A stretch of DNA of 64,000 nt from Ornithodoros turicata (GCF_037126465.1 NC_088206.1:53114841-53178840); one strand, 5' to 3'. Shown: positions 44,880 through 55,830, counted from the first letter of the stretch. The notes: generated by a model from the letters alone, not told the origin. Numbers and translations: made by a program.

Positions 44880-45260
44880 TGTGAGGCGAGATAGACCAAG
44901 GGAAAGGGGTGAAGAAAGGTGTTAACGCTGGTGACGGACCCGATGTCCCTGGATACCTGCCAAACTCAAAATAAGATTCAGGAATACGGCATTACAGACC
45001 GGCAAACAGACAGTTTACTAGCACTCTGCTATGATACACACAATGAATAAATGACTGGAAAGATATACCTAGCAATTTGGGTGATGAAGGGACGAATGAG
45101 CTAAAGCGAGGATCCAACAGACTAACGACGTATGATGATAAACGTGGTACGATGAAAGAACTGACAACAGCACGTGGCGCGCGCTTATAAGCATGTAGCG
45201 GCGCCACTGCTGGCTCATGACAATGACGGTGAAGCCGAATTGAACAGATTGGCTCTCACA
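44880..45260 (-). repeat. 3' LTR of the nested Ty3/gypsy element
   Basis: 381 bp, TGTGAG...CTCACA. It differs from its partner by several substitutions and an indel near the start, so it is older than the element at 12299-16611. Confidence 0.85.
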
Positions 45261-46087
45261 CGCGCCCACTTCTAACAAAAAAATGAAATTTCCTCATTTC
45301 GTTATTACACTGAGGAAAAATGAAACATTACAATAGCGTTAATGCAGAAAAAACGAGAACATGATTCATGCCAGGGCCGTTGGCAGAAGCATGCAGCATC
45401 TTTTGTCCTGAAATGCAGAACAACCTAGAGTTTAGTAATCCACCCTCAAAGGAAGTAGTAGTAGAATCTCCTGATTCTAAACACACTTGTTAACACTGAA
45501 GTAGAAAGTTTGTAGTACATGACATAGCAGAGCATAGCATGAATAGCATTGTGACATGCAGTACATACACAGTACATGCAGTGATACGGAAATGAAGCGA
45601 AATAGTGCGAAGCATTGACTACCGAAACTATAAGACACTAAATTCGACATGCAGAAAGTTGATCTGTAGAGGTCAGTAGAAGGGAAATGCTAAACAGCAA
45701 CAATGTAAGCGTGTGTTTGAGTGTGTCTGTGTGCGTGAGTAACTAAGAAATGTGGAAGTAACCCAAAGTGAAAAGCAAAGGAAAGTCATTTATGGACCAG
45801 AGCGTCCCCTGTCCATGAATGAACGACATTCACCAAGCCGTCCCTATGGAATGTGTGTATTTTGAAACAAAGTCAAACGAGGTCGTACGCATGTAATGCT
45901 ACCCTTTGTTTGGTGACGCGTCCATACCTTGTCGTGTAAGGTGGACTAAGTGTTTCTTCGGTTTCTGAAGAACTGTCTTGATCAACAGAGAGATTCTCGT
46001 CACTGTCTATATCATGAAACGTAATGTTAGGATCCCAATCTGGCTGATCCTTGAACAGTTTGATTTGTGAAACATGAACCGTTTTTG

Positions 46088-46953
46088 TTATTCCTTCATC
46101 CAGTACTCATGGGGATGAGAAGAAATAACTTTGAATACCTTGTCCTTGTACTTAGGATCATCCACAGAGAACTGAGATGGGTTTCGACCGTAGTCGTAAC
46201 GTCTCTTCTGAAAGGATAGAGCTTTTTCTAGGTTTTCGCGTGCTGCTGCACGTATGTCATGTAGCATTTCAATGCTCTGATGTCGTGATATGTCGTCAAG
46301 GATTACACCAACCTGAATCTCGTTTTCAATACGAGGTTCAAATCCAAAGAGAAGGAAATGTAGTGAAAATCTAGTAGAACCTTGTCTTGAAGTGTTTATG
46401 AAAGAAGTGGTGTTTGCAAAGTATTGGTCCCATTTTGAAGGATTCTCAAAGCAATATTTACTTAGAATATTCTTTATGGTGGCTACAGATCTTTCCACGA
46501 GACCATTTGCCTGATGGAAATAAGGACAAGAAGTTGTGTGTTCAGTTCCTGTTGTGGTTAGGAATTTTTCCATGTTCTGACTCATGAAACCTGAACCTTG
46601 ATCAGAAACAATTGTCATAGGAATACCAAAAGTTGTGTTGATCTTTTCCTTAATGAACTGCATGATATGTGACGATGCTGTTGATTTCACAGCCTGTGTT
46701 ACTACAAAGCGTGTAGTGTGGTCAACACATACAATGATGTACTTGTTTCCATTTCCTGTTTCCGGAAGTGGACCAATGTGATCGAGGGATATTGTGGTGA
46801 AAGGTTGCGTGGGAATTGGTTGAGGATGTAAGTATCCCACGGGCTACGACGAGGATCAGCGTTTTCTGGGAGTGTGAGATTACGTAAGACGCACTCTTCA
46901 AACAACTCTTGTGCTGGACGCAAAAGAAGTCTCAACACCTTTGGACTTTCCAT
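46088..46953 (-). pseudogene. Ty3/gypsy integrase core (remnant of the nested element)
   Basis: The 250-codon frame (46840-46088) holds the integrase core: ISLDHIGPLPETGNG with D20, IVSDQGSGF with D80 and NGLVERSVATI with E116. The spacing between the last two is the canonical 35 residues. A preceding frame (46953-46702) overlaps in another phase, so the zinc domain is shifted out of frame. The upstream Pol domains are deleted, so it could act only if supplied in trans, and it lacks its N-terminal domain. Confidence 0.88.
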
Positions 46954-47364
46954 GAAAGAACAAACTCAAAAGACGATATTTGTCGTTAGGACACAACGAA
47001 AACCAAGAGACAGAAACAATACTGCACCATGCTCCAGATAGGTGTTAGCAGCTGAACCTAACTCGAACATTGAACGTCGCGTTCGAAATTGCGAAAAACT
47101 GAAAAATTCACAAATGCAACGAAAAAACTGAAAACGCAATTAATGCGTGACAAAAAGTGAACTAGAAGTTACGAAGGAATAGAACTGTTCGAAAAATGCA
47201 ATGCAATGCGTTCGAATGACGAGGCTAAGCCTAAATCGAACAAGCCTTTCGAACTACGTCAAAAGCATGACTTCAAAGTCGAAGTACTTGCAAAAAATTT
47301 ATACGGTATCAACCAGAAGTGAAAAATCTGAAGAATCACTTGCCGTATCCTGTCGACTGCGCCA

Positions 47365-47711
47365 TGTTAGGCAAGATACCCCAAGGGAATGGATGGACCC
47401 GATGTCTCTGGCTATCTGCCAAACTCAAAATAAGATTCAGGAATACGACATTTGGATAACACACAGACAGTTTACTAGCACTCTGGTATGATACATACAA
47501 TGAATAAATGCCTGGAAAGATATACCTAGCCGATATACAGGGCCGAATGAGCTAAAGCGAGGATCCAACAGACTAACGACGTACGATGATAAACGTCGTA
47601 CGACGAAAGAACTGTCAACAGCACGTGGCGCGCGCTTATAAGCATGTAGCGGCGCCACTGCTGGCTCATGACAATGACGGTGAAGCCGAATTGAACAGAT
47701 TGGCTCTCACA
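47365..47711 (-). repeat. 5' LTR of the nested Ty3/gypsy element
   Basis: 347 bp; direct repeat of 44880-45260. It is adjacent to the TGGCGCAGTCGACAGG primer-binding site. Confidence 0.85.
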
Positions 47712-48281
47712 AACGGCGCACCAAATCAGTCGCAAAGATGCGCAGAGAGCAGCACATGCTCCTGCCCCCCATGAAAGATGGAAGGTCGAAAAAAAGAGGC
47801 GGAATCATTTTTGTTTGCCGTTTATCAACGTATTGTGGAATGTCAACCGCCTTGTTATCGGCACGTCTTGTGCTGCACGCCAGTTCGGCGATAAATTGTT
47901 CTAGCTTCGTGGGGGCAGGAACATGTCCTGCTCTCCGCGCGTCTTTGCGACTGATTTTGTGCGCCGTTGAATACCCGAAACTCTGAAGCCTCAATTTCGG
48001 GACTTTTTTGGGGCAGTGCCATTTGCAATATCGAGCGAATTTCTTGGTGGATCTGACTAAGTTCGCTACGGGCTCTCTAATTCTGTAAGAAAAACGTTAG
48101 GTTGACTTGGGAAATTTTGGAGTTCAATTAAAGGAATTCAATTTCTTTTAATTAAAATCAAATGAAAATATTTTTACAAAGTGGTAAATTCAGTTGCCAC
48201 ACAAATGCCGTTTACCCCGTATTTTTCCGTCGCACCATTTTTTTTATAAAGTCCGAATGACACGTTTTTTGAAACACCCTG

Positions 48282-49580
48282 TATAAACAGCGCTCCGGCG
48301 TCCTCTGCTTGCAGGGAACCAGAGACACTAAATAAGCATCAGGGTCGTGTCACTGGAAGACCCGTGTTGGAAGTATACACCATTTTGTTTCCACGCCCCG
48401 CGCAGCGCCACCTGTACAGGAGCAGTGCACTGAATCTGAGCCGGTTAATCGTGGCTGCTGACACGGTTTCGCAATGTATCCGACAGACGCCTCTTTGAGC
48501 GGTATTACATATCGTTAGAAACGGAAGTGGCTTCGTCTCCGTGCGCAAATGAGGCGAAGTTTGTATGGTGACAGTACAAAGAACGATATTTAAAAAAACG
48601 CTACCGGCAATTGGCAAACAGTGATATTGCTGTTTGAAAAGCTTTCCTATTAATTTTTCTTCGTCCTTCGAACTTCTAGAAGCGTTTCTACGAGGTCAAT
48701 GAATCGACATCCTTCAGACGCGAAGTCGACATTACCGGTCGCTTTCCAAAAAAAAACATAAAGCGCAGAAACTGGTTAAACCCCTTCGGGCAAACATAAC
48801 CGTACCCATGGATATTCGCACCGGTCGCATGTCATCGACGAAGATGACGGCCGATTTGAAGATCCCTCACTAAAGATGTGGTGACTTCGAGATTTTGCGC
48901 TACACGTTCTATTTTCAGTCAGTACGTTTTTCGAATTCGTGAATACAGGTACAAAAAGAAAAACATTCGTAAGCAAGAACGCGACCTCGCCTGGTCTTAT
49001 ATACCACAATCGTCATCCGTTCACTTTACACGTCATTCTACTCGTTCGTTTTCATTCGCAGTGAGCGACCACAGCTGGGCTTGGTGCGGGATTTGATTTT
49101 GTCTCATGGTGGGTGTGTGTGTGGGAGGGGGGGGCATGACACTAGCTATCTGCTTATCTTTTGGTAGTTTTCGGCCTTTTTAGGAGGTGTTTTAGCATTT
49201 TTTGCAGGTGTTTTGGGGTGTTGCGAAATCGTAGTGGGGTTGTGAGGGTGCTGAGACCACATCACCTGACCATACCACATGACCTGTACCACTTGACTTT
49301 TGGCAAACTACACCACCAGTTGCAACCAGTGTCTGTTGCGTTTCTTTGTAGCACAGCGCCAAAATTTTGCGTACGTAAAACTACGCTGCGCACTTATTCC
49401 CATTTTGTTGTCCACAATGGCATCTGTGTCAATGAACGCGGCCTGGGTATGGTTGTTGTGGAGGCACCCTGCTGCGAGGCCTTGACGAACAGCGTCCGGG
49501 AGTTGGCTCTTCTTCAGAACACCCTCATAGCGTAGTAGTTCGACGTGTTCAGAACTGCCATTTGGGCCCGTTGGTGAATG
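48282..49580. other. Non-coding region, no recognised gene
   Basis: No domain, RNA gene or clear repeat beyond a G-rich run at 49127-49133. Confidence 0.3.
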
Positions 49581-49586
49581 AATGAA

Positions 49587-49713
49587 TTCATGATTAAAAG
49601 CGCTACAATCTGAACAAGGACGAAATACGGACGACGCGCGCGTGTATGTGTAGCGCTCTGTGTGTTGTCCGTATTACGGCCTTGTTCAGATTTTGGCGCT
49701 TTTAATCATGAAT
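49587..49713. repeat. Inverted repeat with ~50-bp arms
   Basis: AATTCATGATTAAAAGCGCT, ATCTGAACAAGG and AATACGGACGAC at 49587-49635 return inverted at 49664-49713. The loop is a GCGCGCGTGTATGTG stretch. It may be a small foldback element. Confidence 0.75.
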
Positions 49714-50276
49714 TAGTCCGATGTGGATTTCAGGAAAGATCCAGTGAGTTAATTCCTTGCACGACATTGCAAGGTTGTGAGCAACACGTATGTAAAAGTC
49801 TGGATTTTGGCTGCAAAGCGAGAGTGCGTACGACCCAGCACTCTGGCGATGAGGGCTTTTTCAGTGACCGCGTCTTGTGAAGCCTGGTGCGTTGTCAGGA
49901 CCTGTTGGGTGACCAGCGGGAGAACAAGCCGGTGCTGGAGCCTCCATGTACACAGCCTCGCAGCGTGCAATGTCGGAAATGCTGGGTGCGTTCCTCAATC
50001 CCTTTCTGTGGAGCTGCCCAAGCTCTGGAGCGCAGAGGGATTGGCGCTAGCGCATGGAAGACCATAACATCTGGACAGCGGTCGTGACCTGATGAATTAC
50101 TAGCACTGCGCAGTGAGGGCATCCGGAGGCAGGGCTTCCAAGTCGTCGGACAAGGCTCTGTGTCGACAGACTATTTTGTGAATGGCGCCCACGACAGCCT
50201 GCTATCAATCACAAGCGCAAGGTGCCGCTGTGACGTAACTCTAGTAAGGGTGTGCCATATGCATTCTAAAAACAGG

Positions 50277-50965
50277 CGGCGGCGGTGGTGGTGGTGGTGG
50301 TGGTGGTGGTGGTGGTGAAAGAGCTCGCCGTTCTCGGCCTCACAGAGGTGGGCAACGTCACGACTAACGCTCTGGGGGCTATGGGCGTCCTGTGCCGACT
50401 TCTAAGGGAAAGATGCCAACATTTATGGTAGTACCTCAAGGCGCCCCATTGGGGCATTACGTGAGGGGGGGTAAGCGAAGATAGAAGTTTACACAAGTAG
50501 AAAAATAAATAACACGGAAATATTAAATACACAGGAAATTGGCTAGTTCTCGCTTGAATACAATGAAATCGTTAATTATGACAATGTTCTGAGGAAGACA
50601 GTTCCACTCGTTGGATGTGCACGGGAAAAATGAACGAAAAAATTGGTCAGTGTTGCATAGAAAACGCTCAACCTTAAGAATGTGGTCATGTCTCGGCGAT
50701 GTATAGGAAGCAGGTGTGATGAAATTAGGTCGTAAAAATGTGTTGTGAAAAAACTTGTGAAAAAGACACAGTCGTATAAACTTCCGGCGTAACACAAGAT
50801 CAGGAAGGTCGAGAGATAGCTTGATTGATGAAATGCTAGAAGGATATTAATAGACATTAGATATGAACCGTGCGGTATGTCTGAGAGCGTCTGAGGAAAA
50901 CCCAGGAAAACCTCAGACAGCACAGCCGGCACCAGGATTCGAACCCGGGTACCTCAGTGTCTCTT
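50277..50965 (-). mobile_element. tRNA-derived SINE nested in MITE A3 and split by a LINE fragment
   Basis: Minus strand: the tRNA-related head (GGTACCCGGGTTCGAATCCT, B-box-like GGTTCGAATCC) is at about 50935-50958. CCTGGGTTTTCCTCAGACGC follows, then a foreign segment, then the 3' portion (CTTAGAAGTCGGCACAGGAC to the (ACC)n tail, here 10-12 units at 50283-50319). The body is interrupted near ACATATG. Confidence 0.82.
50427..50875 (-). mobile_element. 5'-truncated CR1/L2-like LINE fragment nested in the SINE
   Basis: A minus-strand frame (50795-50523) reads SPRHDHILKVERFLCNTDQF, then FFPCTSNEWNCLPQNIV. This matches the conserved end of CR1/L2-type LINE reverse transcriptases (FFPRTxxxWNxLP motif), which lack RNase H. 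The 3' UTR has a small hairpin (GCCCCAATGGGGC) and ends CTTGAGGTACTAC. The SINE motif at the junction is repeated imperfectly (ATTTATG / GGTATG). Confidence 0.75.
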
Positions 50966-51177
50966 CACTGCATAGCCCGCTGTGCGCCAACCATTGCCAC
51001 GAATGATAGTGCTATCGCTTCTGATTCGAAGAGGATGGGCGTACGCCTTTTTATGTCAATTATCATACATCCAAATTGACACAAAAAGGCGTACGCCCCC
51101 ATCTCTCTACGAATCGGAAGCGATAACCCTATTTTGCGCACAGCGTGCTATGCGGTAACATCTGTTTTTAGAGTGTA

Positions 51178-51429
51178 CACTCTTAGAAATGAACTTTACC
51201 GCAGGGCACGCTCCTAACCAACTATCATCTCGAATGATATCGTTATCTGCCCTGATTTGTTGAAAACGGGAGGCGTACGCCTTTTTGTGACAATTATGAA
51301 CAGCATAAGTGTCACAAAAAAGGCGTTTTTCCGCCTCCTGTTTTCAACAAATCAGGACAGATACCGATATCATTCGAGATTATGGTTGGCTAGGAGCGTG
51401 CTATGCGGTGAAGTTCATTTTTAAGAGTG
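51178..51429. mobile_element. Palindromic MITE, family B (copy B5), abutting A3
   Basis: CACTCTTAGAAATGAACTTT to TTCATTTTTAAGAGTG, flanked by TA (51176-51177, 51430-51431). Arms GATATCGTTATCTGCCCTGA, GAAAACGGGAGGCGTACGCC and TTTTTGTGACAATTATG with complements. Only a TA separates it from A3. Confidence 0.9.
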
Positions 51430-51521
51430 TATAGGGAGAGTGATGGCAGGCGTGACCAACATTCCAGGTTCCAAGAGCACGAAATATTTTTGACTTGTGA
51501 GGGCTTCAATCGCGGTAGCTA

Positions 51522-51761
51522 CACTCTAAAGACAGAACTTCACCGCATAGCACGCTGTGCGCCAACCATTGCGACAAATGATATGGTTATCGCGTCTGGT
51601 TCGAAGAGAGAGGTGGGCGCACGCCTTTTTGTGGCAATTTGGATATATGAAAATTGCCAAAAAATGGCGTACGCCCCCCTCTCTCAGACGCGATAACCAT
51701 ATCATTCTTGGCAATGGTTGGCGCACAGCGTGCTATGCGGTGAAGTTCTGGTTTTACAGTG
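51522..51761. mobile_element. Palindromic MITE, family A (copy A4), complete
   Basis: 240 bp between TA dinucleotides. TIR CACTCTAAAGACAGAACTTC; arms GCGCCAACCATTGCGACAAA, TGATATGGTTATCGCGTC, GCCTTTTTGTGGCAATTTGG. It is the best reference copy for family A. Confidence 0.9.
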
Positions 51762-53460
51762 TAGCGTCTGTCCACCTCAGTAAAGCCGTCGTGGATGGCT
51801 CGTCTACGTTGCCCATGGTTTTCGCCCGCTGCCCACACGCGTCAGACGTGCAGAACGGTCCAGCTTGGGAATAGATCTCTGTAAGGAACTGGGGATGCCA
51901 TACAGACATTTTGTAAGGAATGAGGGCAGGCCAGGTTAAAAAGAAGGGGGGAGGGGGGAGACATGTGACTGAGGTAAATTAAGAGCTAATAGCCAACGAT
52001 CATTCACATTCAGAATCATACCGTCTTGTCTCCTGACTTATTGAAAACAGGAGATGTTAAAGGCTCATTTAAAACGGAAAGTGTGCAAGAAAAGGTCCCA
52101 CACATCCACACACATCCCACGTTCTATTACATTATAAGAATACCAGAAAGCAACACCGAAGCGGCGATGAAAGAACTACAACTGACGAAAAGCAATTCAG
52201 TGACTGCACTCTAACCCGCGTGCTATTGACTACGCATAACAGGGACTCGTTCGACAGACAGGCACAAATAGGTTATGCTCATTTACGATACGACTTATGC
52301 AGTTAGTAAGTGTAACAGTGCAAATAAACTGCTTACTTTGTGGCATCATCTCTTTTTCGGGACTGCTTTAATAGGTATACACTACTGACGGCTGCGTCAC
52401 CCGAGCCATCACAAAGTAAGAGCCAGCTTAACGTACCCACACATACCATTACCTCGAGTACCCGGTAGCCGACGAGAGTGAGGCGATACCCCCCACCCAC
52501 TCAGGACGAGCCCCCGTTTGGAAGAAACTTTCTTGGCAAGGGCAGTTGGTGTTCATTAAAAAGTGGCCCGAGGGGAGGCTCGCCGACCGCAGACACACAG
52601 GTGCGGCGGCCCGCCCGCTCGCCGGCGATGGAATGCTGCTGACGCCGCCGCCACGGGTTAAAGCACAATTACTGCTGCCACGAAGTAGAGAAAACTCTTG
52701 GAACCTACAACACCACTACGGACACTCCGTTCGAAAACAGGGAATCAAAGCAAGCGAAATGCGCTACATCATGTCTGAACAACAGGCTGACATTCCTTAC
52801 TGAAAGCGAGTCGTTTGAACCCTAGGCGTCCCTCCAATGGCACCGTCTTCCCAGCTATGTTTCATCAGTTATTGATACGTACTTCACAGTTAAAGAAAGA
52901 AAGTATCGCGTGATCTCCTTTATGCGGCCTTCATAACATGAAGGCGTTCTGATTTGTAGCACATGTACTTTCCTGTTTGCATCAGACTTTTCTCTCTCTC
53001 TCTTCATATTACCATTTGTTCTTTTTTATATATACACTCATGGTCGTTTTATTTTATATTTATTATCTCTCCCCTCTTTAGTGCTCCAAAAGCCCCGAGG
53101 ATAAAAATAAATAACAATAAAATGTAGACGGCACTATGCAGTAGGCAATATACAAAGGAAGAAGGGAAAAGTAACCGTCCACTATGAAGTTAGGGTTAAT
53201 GTGTCATCTCTTTTGTCATGTCTCATGTTTGTTCTTTGTTTTGTCTCATGTGTCATCATTTTTTCTTTCTTTGAACACTACGTCAGTAAGAACTGAGAAC
53301 AAGAACATCAACACTTTATTTCGGCGACTATGGCTATAGGGTGTTTTCATCCCCAATCGATAATACTCTCTCTACCCCATCGCTGGAGGTAATTTGACGA
53401 GAGGTATGATGATGAACTTCATATAGTGAGAACCAAAGTTACGCAAGGGTTGAGGAGCGT
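51762..53460. other. Non-coding region with a MITE B half
   Basis: At about 51986-52050 AGCCAACGATCATTCAC, TATTGAAAACAGGAG matches one decayed family B arm. The rest has no recognised gene. A GC-richer stretch at 52500-52660 gives an open frame without known domains. Confidence 0.35.
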
Positions 53461-53469
53461 TTCGTTATA

Positions 53470-53704
53470 CATTCCAAGAAAGAGAGCTCAACACACCCGA
53501 TGCCGACAACAGCGCAGGATGATACTGTTATCCTACTTTATTTGAAGGGAGAGCCGGGCATACGTCTTTCTGTGACAATTAATATAAACGCAGAGTGTCA
53601 CAAAAACAAAAGGTGTCGCCTGCAAGAGAGAGAAGGATGTCATTCGAAATGGCGGTTGGATAGGAGCGTGCTATACACGGTGACTTTGGGTTTCGTTTTA
53701 CAGT
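53470..53704. mobile_element. Degraded palindromic MITE (A/B type)
   Basis: TTCTGTGACAATTAATATAA and GTGTCACAAAAACAAAAGG flank the loop. ATGGCGGTTGGATAGGAGCG, TGCTATACACGGTGA marks the right arm. The left arm is poorly conserved. Confidence 0.6.
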
Positions 53705-53879
53705 GTGTCGTCTGCACCAAAGTCGCAGCTGCATCATCCACATTTTTGGGTGGTGTCTTTCTTTAAAGGGACACTAAAGTGCGAAAATTTCTCCACGCCC
53801 AATGAAACATGCAGTTGCCTCGATGGCAATGCGGAAGGGACGGGGCCAATCGGTTAAGTAACAGAAACAGAAACCACAT

Positions 53880-54028
53880 ACTCTTAAAAATGAACTTCAT
53901 TTTTAGACTTTCAACTTCATCAACGCTCGTAGCCAGCCAGTATCTCGAATGACATCATTCCCTTCCCGGATTTGTTGAAAACGGTTGGCTAGGCGCGTGC
54001 TATACGGTAGAGTTCATTTTTAAGAGTG
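53880..54028. mobile_element. Palindromic MITE, family B (copy B6), internally deleted
   Basis: TIRs ACTCTTAAAAATGAACTTCA and complement. Most of the right arm and loop are missing (GATTTGTTGAAAACGGTTGG joins left arm to right end). Confidence 0.8.
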
Positions 54029-54110
54029 CAATTTACGCTTTCCCTCTTCCCATCTTTCTCAAGACGAGGAACGGGCTCTCATTGGTCTCTCAAACGATGT
54101 CCCACAAATC

Positions 54111-54284
54111 GTCTGAAGAGACACCGCCACCGACACCGTTCCCTTAGAAGCCGACCCAGGACGCACATTCCCCAGGGCGTCAGTCGTGACGTTGCCCACG
54201 TCTGTTAGGCCGACAGCGGCGAGCCCTGCGGTGCGGCGCTGCGGTGGTGCGGCGAACCCTTTCACCACCACCGTTTGAAGAGAC
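54111..54284 (+). mobile_element. tRNA-derived SINE, 5'-truncated, with ~12-bp target duplication
   Basis: GTCTGAAGAGAC (54111-54122) and GTTTGAAGAGAC (54273-54284) flank the 150-bp body, 11 of 12 identical. The body is the SINE 3' portion; a GCGGTGCGGCG expansion interrupts it before the (ACC)n tail. Confidence 0.82.
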
Positions 54285-54382
54285 CAATGATAGCCCACTT
54301 CGCAACTGTTGGCGCCTTCGTGTGAAGGAGAGGAAAAGGAAAAGCGTAAATTCTGGTTTCGGTTTCAGTTACGCAACGGGAT

Positions 54383-54482
54383 GAGATATATTTATTAGAA
54401 CAAGGACAAAAGAGGGGAGGAAAGGTCAGCTAAACGGCGTGTCGTCTTGGGATTCCGAAAGAAAAAAAGAAGAAGAAAAGAA
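54383..54482 (-). mobile_element. LINE 3' end (truncated copy)
   Basis: Minus strand: CAAGACGACACGCCGTTTAG, CTGACCTTTCCTCCCC, AATAAATATATC. Same 3'-end layout as 7490-7618 and 21780-21900. Confidence 0.5.
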
Positions 54483-54544
54483 ATAGAAGAAGATGAAAGT
54501 TCCTTTTGTTATGTTAAGTTTGTTTTGTTATGAGGGTTCAAGCC

Positions 54545-54806
54545 CCCCCCCCCCAAACGGTACCTTTGGTAGTGTTTTTGGGAGAGGGAAACAAGGGGAA
54601 ACCCTCCTCTCCCACGGTGCCCATAGAACCTCTCCCGAAATATTTGTCTGGCAACTTTGCTGCCTGTAAGCATATTTCACAATTTGACATGACGTACAAG
54701 AGGCACACAATATACGCGGGGTGGATCTATTTTTGCCGTTGCATAGAGTTTCAAGTGACCTTGGTAGTTTAACAGCACGTTGTCAAAGCCCCCCCCCCCC
54801 CCCCCC
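54545..54806. repeat. Two poly-C runs
   Basis: Uninterrupted C tracts at 54545-54555 and 54789-54806 lie about 240 bp apart in related CAAGCCCCCC / CAAAGCCCCC contexts. They are likely polymorphic and error-prone in assembly. Confidence 0.85.
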
Positions 54807-54949
54807 GAAAAATCCAGGATCCGCCTCTGAACATACGCCCATTTGAATCAGACGTGACGTGCTACTCATCGACTGCATTGAGTACCTGTGAAATGTCTTT
54901 TGCCGGGGACACATGTCCCGCATAAAGATTTGCCTAATTAACATCGGAG

Positions 54950-55830
54950 GTCACGCGTCGGAAATGATGAAGAGATTACGGCGGAAAGCGCAGCCGCATC
55001 TACGCTACATGTGCTATTCACAAACAATAGCGCGCAATCCGGGCGATGTTCAACCTGTCACGCATCGCGCATCGCAAACCGTTTCCACCTGACGCACAAA
55101 AAGCAGCCCAAAACACAATCCCCACTTCAGCCCCACTTCTGCAAGCAGCGCCACCTCTTCGCCGTCGCGTTTCTCCCTCCTCCCCAACGGTGTTGAGGGG
55201 TGGCTGGGGGGCCAAAGAGGGCGGAGCGGCAACTTTTCCGCAGACCGGGAGCAGTCGTCGGTCAGCTCTCCATGTAGACGGTTCATCGGCCCCCACTTGC
55301 AGAACCTGTTGTCAAGTGAATCCCTCGCTCGCTACTGTTTTCGCTTTGGAAACGGCAGCTCGTTACAGGCTCTGTGCGCTTTTACCCAGCGTCAGCTACC
55401 ATCATGGATCGACCTGTCGTCGTGTGTAGAGTGTTGTCGCCTTTCAGGACTCGACTGTGGTTAGTGCGATAGCGTCGTGTCCTGCGACCTTCGTTCCTGG
55501 AGTATTATGTGTCGACAAGTCGCGAAACCTTCCCAAACGGCTTCTTTGCGGGTCTGTATCCTCCCACGTGAGGCGGTGCTGTCATTCCATTTTCTGCCCT
55601 CCTACCAGGACATATCTCGCGGTTCTTCGGACATGCAAAACGCGAGGACTTTTCGCAAGCACTGAAGAAGCGCCATTGGATTATTACCTAAGCGCAAAGC
55701 CAAGAACGAACATTAAGGACTAGTGGATTACATTATGTCTTATTAGGAACAACTTTTTTGTGTGACTTTAACCAATTGTGGACGTGCGTCTTCAAGTGTC
55801 TCTTTGCGATGGTGAGGTGACCCTTATGCC
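54950..55830 (+). promoter_or_regulatory. Presumed 5' UTR/promoter region of the Serrate/Jagged gene, with upstream ORFs
   Basis: GC- and CpG-richer than its surroundings (55000-55560), immediately upstream of the ligand's first coding exon. No TATA box or initiator could be assigned with confidence, so the transcription start is unknown. If transcribed, the leader contains a 22-codon upstream ORF (55404-55472). It also contains an ATG at 55826, 5 nt before the chosen start and out of frame with it, whose frame overlaps the main start and stops after 8 codons. Both could damp translation. Confidence 0.4.

Larger units (their letters stand above)
44876..47715 (-). mobile_element. Internally deleted Ty3/gypsy retroelement inserted in the long-TIR element
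   Basis: LTRs at 44880-45260 (381 bp) and 47365-47711 (347 bp) begin TGTGAGGCGAGAT / TGTTAGGCAAGAT and end GGCTCTCACA. The 5' LTR lacks about 30 bp. AACG on both sides (44876-44879, 47712-47715) is a 4-bp target duplication confirmed by the intact opposite arm of the host element. Read on the minus strand, the primer-binding site is TGGCGCAGTCGACAGGATAC, the serine-tRNA type known from several Ty3/gypsy elements. A purine-rich AGAAGTGGGCGCG precedes the 3' LTR. Only about 2.1 kb lies between LTRs; gag, protease, RT and RNase H are gone. Confidence 0.9.
44564..48281. mobile_element. Long-TIR DNA element (about 880 bp without insertion) split by a gypsy element
   Basis: The ends CAGGGTGTTTCAAAAAACGT at the left and the inverse at the right lie between TA dinucleotides. 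The inverted arms extend about 350 bp inward (CGGCATTTGTGTGGCAACTG, GAAATTGAATTTCTTTAATT, AGTTTCGGGTATTCAACG, then GGCGCAC..AATCAGTCGCAAAG). The left arm is cut exactly at TATTCAACG by the 2.8-kb retroelement and resumes at 47712. The central part (47750-47930) has no transposase. Confidence 0.85.
50263..51175. mobile_element. Palindromic MITE, family A (copy A3), carrying a nested SINE
   Basis: The left terminus CATTCTAAAAACAG (50263-50276) is separated from the rest (TTCACTGCATAGCCCGCTGT onward, 50966-51175) by an inserted SINE. The right part has the A arms with GGCGTACGCC twice and ends GAGTG followed by TA (51176-51177). That TA is shared with MITE B5. Confidence 0.8.
53763..54372. mobile_element. 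Host element of the TTAAAGGGACACTAAAG type with nested MITE and SINE
   Basis: Segments left after removing MITE B6 and the SINE form imperfect inverted arms (GTAACAGAAACAGAAACCA / TGGTTTCGGTTTCAGTTAC; TTTACGCTTTCC / GGAAAAGCGTAAA; CATTGGTCTCTC / GAGACCAATG). The left end begins TTTAAAGGGACACTAAAGTG. A second copy of the inner part lies at about 16690-16780 beside the young gypsy element. Class unknown. Confidence 0.55.
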
